Shown here one piece after another: positions 1 through 9,400 of a stretch of 34,847 nucleotides of DNA. The notes below the pieces were generated by a model. It was not told the DNA's origin and did not search any database. It saw only the letters and a program-made list of their open reading frames with translations. This stretch comes from a virus. Positions within the stretch are counted from its first letter, which is position 1. Every line of letters starts with the position of its first letter. The position numbers were made by a program, and so were the translations under genes. The DNA lies in IMG/VR virus record IMGVR_UViG_3300020421_002955, positions 1-34,847 of that record; one strand, 5' to 3'.

Positions 1-1021
1 GACCTGGATTATACTTAGCTATGAATGTCATACCAGCAGCTGAACCACAAGATCCATTATTAAATTGATCTCGACCTTGTGAACCTATTCCAAATAATAA
101 CTTTGTTCCAGAAGGAATCGTCCAGCCGTAGACAAGTCTTCTACCCCAACCTCTATTACCTGAAGGTGTATTATTAGCAAGACCTCCTGATCCACCAGCC
201 ATCTCAACAGTCAAGTTAGTGTTGATAGCAAATTCCATTGTGTAGTATCCGTCAAATAATGCAAATGGTTGTGCTCCTGATCCAGCCAAGAAAGTATCAT
301 ATGTAGAAGTTCCTGCAGCAGTTCTAATAGTATTCCACTGAGAACTCATAGCTGACTGAACTTCTCCAGTCCTAGAAAATGAACTTCGTGCAATAGTAAA
401 TTCCATATTTTGTAGTATCCAGTCATATTTTACAATAGCTGGTTTTGATAAAATAGAAATACCGTCAGTTACTTTAAATGTTACATCAATACTTGCACCA
501 TTTGAATCAATATTGCCAGCTACTGAAGCCGCAATAGCTGAGTCTTTTGTTTTAGGCGTGAATGTAAATACACTTGAATCTTGAGTCATAACAAAAACAT
601 ATTGAGCAGAATCTGCAAGAATAATGCTATTTGTAAGAGGCAATCCATCTGAATCGGCAGCTACTGCTTTTACAATTAATGGTGTTGCAGAATCTGCTAT
701 TGTCAAAGTTCCGGCCGGTTCACCAACACCTGAACCAATACTATCGGCCCAACGTGGATCAGCATTGACTATGCTTTGACTATACCAACCAGTTCCATTA
801 GAAAAATAAAGTCTATTATTTGATGATACAAAAGCTTGATCACCTGCACTCAATCCTGTGAGGGGCAATGCACCTATAGAATCATAGGTAGTAACTCCTA
901 TAGCGCTTACTTGTGCAGAATCTAATCCAACACTCGAATTGGTATTTAACAAAGCAACATTACTAGAATTACTTGCTTCCGTGGCACCGAGTATTGCAGC
1001 TATATCACGTGATCTACTCAT
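1..1021 (-). CDS. Tail-fibre/adhesin protein with glycine-rich end (3' partial)
   Basis: The frame is open from an ATG at 1021-1019 to the left edge (340 codons), so the C-terminus lies outside the window. The start follows AAAGGATAAGAAAG, a good ribosome binding site, 5 bases after the stop of the upstream gene. The first ~90 residues contain a module (LSAGDQAFVSSNNRLYFSNG) that also begins the 823-aa neighbour, followed by a similar Ig/cadherin-like segment ending in KVTDGIS. The two proteins are therefore paralogues at their N-termini. The last ~60 visible residues (AGGSGGLANNT, GIGSQGRDQFNNGSCG) resemble the glycine-rich fold of adhesins and of the ALK receptor type, with a pattern of basic residues, IPSGTKLLFGIG, Gly-rich turn and final TFIA strand. 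The probable role is a distal fibre or receptor-binding adhesin. The fibre assignment is firm; the glycine-rich domain is inferred from pattern only. Confidence 0.8.
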   Translation of the reverse strand, partial: MSRSRDIAAILGATEASNSSNVALLNTNSSVGLDSAQVSAIGVTTYDSIGALPLTGLSAGDQAFVSSNNRLYFSNGTGWYSQSIVNADPRWADSIGSGVGEPAGTLTIADSATPLIVKAVAADSDGLPLTNSIILADSAQYVFVMTQDSSVFTFTPKTKDSAIAASVAGNIDSNGASIDVTFKVTDGISILSKPAIVKYDWILQNMEFTIARSSFSRTGEVQSAMSSQWNTIRTAAGTSTYDTFLAGSGAQPFALFDGYYTMEFAINTNLTVEMAGGSGGLANNTPSGNRGWGRRLVYGWTIPSGTKLLFGIGSQGRDQFNNGSCGSAAGMTFIAKYNPG

Positions 1022-1026
1022 CTTTC

Positions 1027-3498
1027 TTATCCTTTAGATTCTGTAGTTGGTGCTGTAAAGTTACCAGTATATCTTGCATAATTTGAAACTCTTAAATCTT
1101 GCATATATCCATCAAAATAATTTCCAGGCGTACCACCACTTGCGGCGTCGAATTCTGTACCGAATGCAATAGTACAAGCAGAAGGAGCAGCATCTAAAGC
1201 ATCAGTGTTACCATAAATTGTTGTGCCATTGATATAAATCTCAATCTTATTTGATGTTCCATCGTTTAACACTATAGCAAAATGATACCAAGTATTAGCA
1301 CTAAATGAACCACCCTTATACTGTGAATTACCGCTATAGTGAATTGACCATTCACCATCTTCAACTCCTAGAATTAGTTGATTGTTACCATTACTATTCC
1401 TGTTCATAGCAAATATAGTTTCAAAAGTACCTGGATCGACATTACTATAAATAAAACCTTCAATAGTGCAAGGGTCTGTTACAGCGCTAAAAGTATCAAA
1501 CCATTCTTCTACTCTAAGATAATCACCTGTACCATCAAATTTTATGGCGCTTGAACTAGTAAATTTTCTTTGTGTGTTAGATGCTGTTACGTCCCCACGT
1601 TTGTCAAGAATAAATGTCTGGCCCGAAGCATCCCAAATATTATTTTTATTTGTAAGAGTAAGCAGTTGAGTACCACTGATTGCAGTGAGTGGAGAAGTAG
1701 GTGCTAAAAAATTAGTTGTATAAACTGCTGTACCTTTTACAAATCTTACATCAGCTATACTTCCAGAAAATTCTAGACTCTGATTTCCGGCAGCGCCAAT
1801 ATAAAGGCTAGCTGTACCACTATAATCTGTACTATCACTTGCATTCGTATAAACAGCTTCACCATTAATGAATATCTTAAGTGATGATCCACTTCTTGAA
1901 ACAGCTAAATGATTCCAAACGTTAGCTTTAAATTTACCACTACCTGTGGTGTTTGTAACTGTATTACCATTATACGTTGATATCACCCCGCCAACGTTGG
2001 TGTAATTTAGTATGATGCCAAATCCAGTTGATGCCGTGTAACTTGAATATGGATCCATTCGAGTAGACGCATTCGTAGTATGGAACCAAAATTCTACTGT
2101 AAAATCTCCACTTTCTGGAACTAGCTGTTCGCTAGCATTAGGAATTGTTAACCAATCTCCACTACCATCAAAATACACAGAACCACCATAAGCAGATTTT
2201 GTATAAGGCATATAATTATATGGACCATCTCTTTTTATTGTCGCGTCACCGCCATATGTTAAACTTTGCCGCACATGCGGTTTATTATGGAACACGGCTT
2301 GAGTGTTTGCGACACTAGTATCAATTCTACTTGTAGGAACTGGGAATGTATTGTTTGATTCGAGTGTACTACCATTAATCACGCGGCCATCAGCATACCA
2401 TCCATTTACATATGTTTGAGTTGCACCAGCTCCATCGACAGATTTACCGAATGAAAGTGGAGCGTTAGTGTTAGCTATCTGTGTAGAGTTGGTAACTCTT
2501 GCAACATTGACACCATCTGCATAAAGTGTATAATTGGTTCCATCAAATGAAAGTGCTAGATGCACCCACGTATTTGCTGAAAATTTTCCTGAAGTACTAT
2601 CAATATAAGATGCAGACGAACCATTGAAGGAATAGTAAAATCTAAGTTCTCCACTACTGCCGCCTAGAATTAGAAATTCTTTAGCATTAGTATTTGCCGT
2701 CCAACATCCGAAAATAGACCAGTGGCCAGTTGTTCCTACTGCAACACTTGGCATGCCATCTGCTTTAAACCATGTTTCAACACACCATGCTGTAGCAGAG
2801 AATGTTGGAGGAGAAGCCCATTCAACATAGCCATTACCAGAGGCTGTCATATAATTACTGTATCCTCCAGGATGATATGGAGTCCATGCTGATGATGTTA
2901 TATTGCCAACCTCAGTAATTGTCTGAGCATTACTAGATGCATCAACTTGATTATCAGTACCTGCTGTGTCAGCTTGTAATAATAGCTGAGTAAATTTTGA
3001 ATTTAGAATACTAAATGTGAGTGATATTGCACTTTGACCAGAACCAAAACTGATACCATCTGATGCCTTAAATGTTAAAGTAGACAAAGACGTAGTGGCA
3101 GAATCTTCACTAAACGGCGTAATTGTAAATACAGAAGAATCTTGGCTGATTGTTCCTAGTCCACCAAATGATCCATCTGAATCAACGCTAAATGTTAATC
3201 CAGCAACAGAGTTATCTGAATCTGTTGCTGTTAGTGTAATAGTAGTCGTAGCTCCAGCGGTTGAAAGTTCTATAGAACCAGCTGGACTGATAGTTAACGA
3301 AGGCGTAGCATTTATAAGTGCAACATTATACCAACCTGATCCATTTGAAATGTAAAGTCTACTTGTATTTGTTACATAAGCTTGATCACCACTAGTGAGT
3401 CCACTTGTTGGCAAATTTTCTTTAGTAGCATATACTGTAACACCACCTTCGCTAGCACCAGTGCTCCAACTACTTCTTATGTCTGTTAAATTTGCCAT
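1027..3498 (-). CDS. Tail-fibre adhesin with three LamG-like domains (823 aa)
   Basis: Residues 1-65 carry a fibre-joining module (LTSGDQAYVTNTSRLYISNG) shared with the next gene. Residues ~66-165 look like an Ig/cadherin-like beta domain (ATDSDNSVAGLTFSV, FKASDGIS). Three concanavalin/LamG-like domains follow at about 215-390, 440-600 and 650-815. Each shows the family pattern of an ET/EF/EG-W/F-F strand (VETWFKADG, TVEFWFHTT, TIEGFIYSN), then an N-x-W-x-H strand (ANTWVHLALS, ANVWNHLAVS, ANTWYHFAIV), then a Y/F-I-N-G strand. LamG-like domains often bind sugars, so binding of a surface glycan during host recognition is likely but inferred. The start lies one base after the stop of the giant fibre gene, with AGAGAA upstream as a weak binding site, so translation is probably coupled. 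The fibre/adhesin call is strong; the ligand is unknown. Confidence 0.85.
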   Translation of the reverse strand: MANLTDIRSSWSTGASEGGVTVYATKENLPTSGLTSGDQAYVTNTSRLYISNGSGWYNVALINATPSLTISPAGSIELSTAGATTTITLTATDSDNSVAGLTFSVDSDGSFGGLGTISQDSSVFTITPFSEDSATTSLSTLTFKASDGISFGSGQSAISLTFSILNSKFTQLLLQADTAGTDNQVDASSNAQTITEVGNITSSAWTPYHPGGYSNYMTASGNGYVEWASPPTFSATAWCVETWFKADGMPSVAVGTTGHWSIFGCWTANTNAKEFLILGGSSGELRFYYSFNGSSASYIDSTSGKFSANTWVHLALSFDGTNYTLYADGVNVARVTNSTQIANTNAPLSFGKSVDGAGATQTYVNGWYADGRVINGSTLESNNTFPVPTSRIDTSVANTQAVFHNKPHVRQSLTYGGDATIKRDGPYNYMPYTKSAYGGSVYFDGSGDWLTIPNASEQLVPESGDFTVEFWFHTTNASTRMDPYSSYTASTGFGIILNYTNVGGVISTYNGNTVTNTTGSGKFKANVWNHLAVSRSGSSLKIFINGEAVYTNASDSTDYSGTASLYIGAAGNQSLEFSGSIADVRFVKGTAVYTTNFLAPTSPLTAISGTQLLTLTNKNNIWDASGQTFILDKRGDVTASNTQRKFTSSSAIKFDGTGDYLRVEEWFDTFSAVTDPCTIEGFIYSNVDPGTFETIFAMNRNSNGNNQLILGVEDGEWSIHYSGNSQYKGGSFSANTWYHFAIVLNDGTSNKIEIYINGTTIYGNTDALDAAPSACTIAFGTEFDAASGGTPGNYFDGYMQDLRVSNYARYTGNFTAPTTESKG

Positions 3499-3499
3499 A

Positions 3500-6400
3500 T
3501 TAATTCTCTATCAATACCCAACCTTGAGCGACATTATAATAAACCAACCCAATACCTGCTCTGTCTACGTTAATTGTTAAATTAGTTGTTCCGCCTTGAA
3601 TCTTATGGCCATTCCTATTTATAATGATATTATTAGATGATGCATTACCAGTCACATCAATAATTCTGATTTCATCACCCAACGTTGCGTTAGTCGGAAG
3701 TGTTACAGTCTTTGATATCGATGTATCAATTAATAGTTTATCACCTGCACTCGCTGCAATTGGTGTTCCACTTGGAGCAGACCAAGAATTTGTTCGAATT
3801 GCATTGCTATTCGATACGAAACTTACTATTTTAATTTCATCATTCAAATCTGCTGCTGTATTTAGTACAACAGACATACCGTTATTAGCTGTGTAATCAT
3901 CAGAATCATTTAGTAATAAACCATTCATAAAGACTTGCATATTATTAGGCGAATACGCTAATGATGCACCAGCAGTATCATTACCAGTAAATATTGTTTG
4001 ACCTGAATCTGCAGTAAATTTATATAGATCCATATTTTGGCCAGGATTACTAAACGCTGAAACAATTAATTCATCATTCGAATTTGCCGAATCAGTAAGT
4101 AAAACACTAGTACCATTAACTGCAGCAAAATCTGTATTTCTAAGTAATATGCCGTTTAAATGAACTTGTAAAGCCCCAGGAGCATAAGCTAAAGTATTAC
4201 CATTAATGTCAGCGCCAGAAAATGAAGTTTGGCCTGCAGCTGCAGTAAATTCATAATTTTTGACATTTGGTGAAACTGCCACACCTTTACGATTAACTAG
4301 TGTTACAATATCATTTGAATCTGTTGCAGATACTAAAGTAACTATTGTATTTCCATTTGTAGAATAATCATCAGAATCTTTTAGTAATAATCCATTTAAA
4401 TAAACATCTAAAAATCCAGCTGAATAGTCTAGAGTATTTCCATTATCATCATTTCCAGCAATCGTTGTAATGGGATTTGGTGTTGTGAAATAATATTTTG
4501 TGTCTACTAAACTAGTATTAGTTAAAACTCTACCTCGACGCTCAACTATAGTAACACTAAATCCTGCTGTTAAACCACTAGTAAATGTAACTGCACTTGT
4601 AGTTGCAGTATAATCAACACCTACAATTTGTAAAATGCCATTCATATAAACGTCTAAGTTTGTTGCGTCGCGCGTAGTATGAGCAAATATAGTTTGATTT
4701 GAAGTTGCTGTATATTGAGATCTTTGTGTTTTAAACTCACCACGAGTAAAGTCTACTCTCGAGCCAACATAGTCAGAATCAATTAAGTTAAGTGTTTTTG
4801 CAGAATCGAGTCCACCTCCGGCACCACCTGCCCTTGCAGCCACGTATGCGCTATCAACTGTGCTTGTAATTAAACTAATTGTTGCAGCTGAGTCTGTACC
4901 CGCAGTTGTTCTAGCTTGTACATATGCACTATCAACAATAGCCAATATGCCAGACGAATCTTGGAATCTATCTCTTAATTGTATGTAAGCGCTATCAACT
5001 AAATTCAAAACATGAGATGAATCAAATGGATTAACTCTTGCATTGACATATGCAGAATCAACAGTTCCTAAAATATTATTTTGTACATAAGGTTTAAATG
5101 CAGCATCATTATAGTGGTATACTAAAGGTTTTAAACCACCGATTGCATTTACTGTACCTGTTTGATCTGTATATGCGGTTCCACCGCCACCTCCAGATGT
5201 ATCATAAGCATCTTGATATGTTGCTCCATCAAACATACGATACAGAGTTGCTAATCCACCAGCAAGAGTTGTAGTGGCAGAACTATTATTAACATTGCCG
5301 TATGAGTGCACCATTACTGCTGCAGCAGGTATAGATCCTCGAGGATTTGTTGTAGTGGCTACTCCATCAGTACCACTAAAATAACTACCTAGATCGGTAT
5401 TCATATATCCAGCGCTACCGTTTGGTACATCATAAAAATAAGCTACTATATTATACCATGGTGCAGTAGATCCAACCTTAGGAGTATGACAAGCAAACAT
5501 AAGTGTGCCAGAAAAACTATTCCATGGACTAACACCCGGGTTTGTAGTTACTGTAGCATTTTCAACTACAATCACATCACCTTTTTGAACATGATCATCG
5601 AACGTTGAATGCGACCATTTAAACCTACCATTACCAACATCATTTGCTGATGTGTACGAAAGACTATTAGTTCCGCTATTTAAGTAAACAGTTTTTGACC
5701 AAAGATTTCCACCACTAAAGTCATGAGAAATGCTAGTTTTAGTTCCAGTTCCGTCTCTAAACTGAATAGCGACATCACCTTCAATAGGTGACGAAATTGC
5801 TACTCTTTGATCACTATCAAAAACTTCAGTAATAGTGGTATTTTGAATAAATTTAAGGCTACTTACATATGCTGAATCAATGAGATTTCTTGTGTATGCA
5901 GAATCAATTGTACCAGTAATTTGATCATTAACATAAGGTTTCCAAGCCGAATCATTTCTAAACCAAATGAGTGGATTAGAATTTGTTAATGCTGTAACTT
6001 CACCTTGGTAATTGTCTGATGTGTTAACTGGAGTGCTTGTAATACCAGAAGTATCCCAAGTTGACTTAATAGTATTTTCAAACATTGTATATAGTGTAGC
6101 AGTTCCACCAGTAAGTTTCTGACTTCCTGTTGTACCATTAACATTAGGATCTCCGGAATATGCAACTACAGCATTGGCTGGTATTTCACCTCTTGGATTT
6201 GACGCATTATCAAAATACGCTTTTAGATTCGTATTCATATAACCAGTAGTATTTTGACTAGTCCAATATACTGGTACCGCAAGCATAACTTTAAGGTTGT
6301 TAGCATCAGTAATAGATTTGACTGCTACAATAAGATTACCAGTTTGTTGAGTTTGCCAAGCATTAACTGTATGATAACTATTATATCTTTGAACTGTACC

Positions 6401-9400
6401 AGATGAAACTACAATAACATCACCTGGTTTAGCAGCTGCAGCAAATGTTGAATTATTAAGTGTTAATTCTGCACCTGTATAATTTGCGCCAACAGACCAT
6501 GATACTATTGTACCACCGCCAAAGTTATGAGTAACACCGGTATTTCTACCTGGCCCTATTTGGAATTGTATTGCTACATCACCTTCCAGTGGAGATGATA
6601 TTGCTTCTCGCGTGGCACTATCCGTTACTTCGGTAATTGTACCTCCGCCCCCGCCTCCGCCCCCGCCTGAGCGGGCCTGTACGTATGCACTGTCGACAAT
6701 TGCTAATATGCCAGACGAATCTTGGAATCTATCACGGAGTTGGATATAGGCACTGTCAACTAGATTTAAAACATGAGATGAATCAAATGGATTAACTCTT
6801 GCATTAATATATGCAGAATCAATAAGTGATAATATTGTAGAAGAATCAACTCCAGAATTACCGAGGAATGTCATTGCAGTGATAACATCACCAGATTGAG
6901 CTGAATCAAGGAGTGTTATTGATGTGCCATTTTGCGCAGTATAATCAACAGAATCAATTAATAAAATACCGTTCAAGAATACTGATAGTTTATTTGTTTC
7001 ATAAGTAAGAGTTTGATTATTATCGTCAGCTCCAGTAAATGTAAAATCAGTTGCAGAATCTGCAGTAAAAGTAAAGGCTTTTTGATGGAGAGCTACTCTA
7101 TTTGAATCTATTCTAGCATCAATCAATGCAATAGTTGCCGCAGAGTCTACTCCTCCTCCACCGCCTCCACCGCCAATATCACTAAGTAATGCTATAGTAC
7201 CACTATTATTAGGTAGATTAATTGTTCTATCTGCGGTAGGATTAATTGCTTGAAGTTTTACCTCGTGTGCATTTGTCGAATCGCCTTCAAAAGCAATACT
7301 AGTAATACTATTAATGTTTTGGTCTAGTTCTAATGTAACATTATTTGATGCAATACCAGCATTAATTTGACCAGTAGTTCCTAAAAATGTCAGCGTTTCA
7401 GTCGCAGTATTAAATGTATGTGTACCAGTATTACCAGCTAAGGCAAATGTTCCGCCGCCTGCTGTTTGTCTTGCTTGAACATAAGCAGAATCAATAAGAT
7501 TAATTGTTTTCGCAGAATCGAGTCCAGCTCCACCTGCTCTTGCAGCTACATAAGCAGAGTCAATTGTACTAACTAATGACGTATATGCATGATTAGGATT
7601 TCCTGCACCAAATATAGGTGAAGATGAACCATATCCAGTAGTACCAGCAGTGTTATCGCCAACAACGAATGGATTAGTAAATGATCCTTTAGTGCCTGCT
7701 GATACTTGCGCTGAATATACTGAAACTAAAGGTAATGTACCACCATTTGCTGCAATTGCCGCACTAAATCCACCAGAATAATCGGTATCGTTTGTCCAAG
7801 GATAACCCGTTCCTTGAAAACTTAGAGTAACTGTGAGGTTATTTCTAACAGCATTTATGTATCTTGTAAAATTAACAGAAGTAGTATTTCCTGGAGAATA
7901 ATATTTACCTCCAGCATCTAAGAATCCAAGTATTCCACCACCATAATTAAATGGAAAAGCTATGCCATCGAATAAAAGTTTAAAGCATTCAGCTGAAGCA
8001 ACAGTATCAAATGTCCAACTTGCATTATTTGTACCAGTTGTTACACCAGTTAATCCAAGTGGAGTTAATATACTATTTGATGAAAAGGTAACTCTTGCAT
8101 TAATATATGCAGAATCAATAAGATTAATTGTTGAAGCTGAATCAACACCACCACTGCCAGTTGCATTAATAGTAATAGTCTTTGTAGCTCCAGTACCAGA
8201 AGCTACAACTCCTGGACCTACAAAGTTTAGTGTGCTTGCGGCCGTAGCTAATGTAGAACCAGAGTCTTGAATTGTTATTGTTGGTGTTGTAGTAGATTGT
8301 CTAGCTTGAATATAACTCGAATCAACTATTGTTGCAACATCTGCCGAATCTATTCTACCTTCACGGTCAACAATATAAATTGGTCCATTCATACCACTAT
8401 GGTATTGACAATTATAATGTAAATAATTAGGTGCATTCATAGGCACCGTAAATAATATTGAACCAGTTTGTGCACCGTTATTAGTTACACCTGATGTGTA
8501 TTGATTTCCTGTTCCAATGCCATTTTGTGTTTTAATGTGGAATGGATGACCACTCACACTAACATTAATCTTATAAGTTAATCCACGAGTTAGATATAAA
8601 GTTGGGTTTATTTGTGTAGTTGGAAAACCATCACCAGTAAATTCATAATTACCTGCATTAGCTACTACACTAAATATTGTTTCAGCTGGTCTGTTTGTTT
8701 CAATGTATGCGGCATTTATTAAATTAGTCGCATTGCCAGAATCTAAGAAAGGTGCTTCAGCTACGCGGGCTAAAACATATGCAGAATCTACTTTATCAGT
8801 AATTGTTGTATTAATTGAAATATTAACAGTATTACCAGAATCATTCAATGAAGCAGCAATATCAGAATCTGCTCTTGCTTTTGTGTAGTAAAGATTTGTG
8901 CTACCTTCTGTTAAACCATCTGTAGTTGTTGGTACATCACTAAAGTTTGCAATTTCTATCCAATTTCCTGCATGAGCAAAATACCCTTTTCCGGTGCCAT
9001 GAACATGAGCAAACATTCCATGATATGTAGAGGCACTTGGCAAATCGCCTGTTGTAGAATAGACATTCGAATATGTAAGTTTATTCGAACCAACATCAAG
9101 AGGTTTATTAAATACGAATTTATCACCAGCAGCATTATAAGTTAGTGTAGCACTTGCTCCTCCAATGGTGATACCTGCACCGTCTGCTGCAGCTGCATTA
9201 GCTGCGCTGTCTGCAAGAACAAGATTTTTATCATTTATTGTGAGTGTAGTTGAATTAATAGTAGTTTGCGTACCTTCAACTTGCAAGTTACCAAGAATTT
9301 GCACAGTACCGGTATTATCGCCTACAGCGGCTGGATCAATAATAAAGTTTTGAGGACCACGTATTTGATTAAACGTTACGTTATCAGTTGTACTTAGATC

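Noticed and set aside
6643-6668. C-rich tract as a frameshift or phase-variation site
   Set aside because: It encodes a nine-glycine linker of CCN/CCG units broken by other bases, and the reading frame is intact. A similar Gly linker occurs near 7147-7172.
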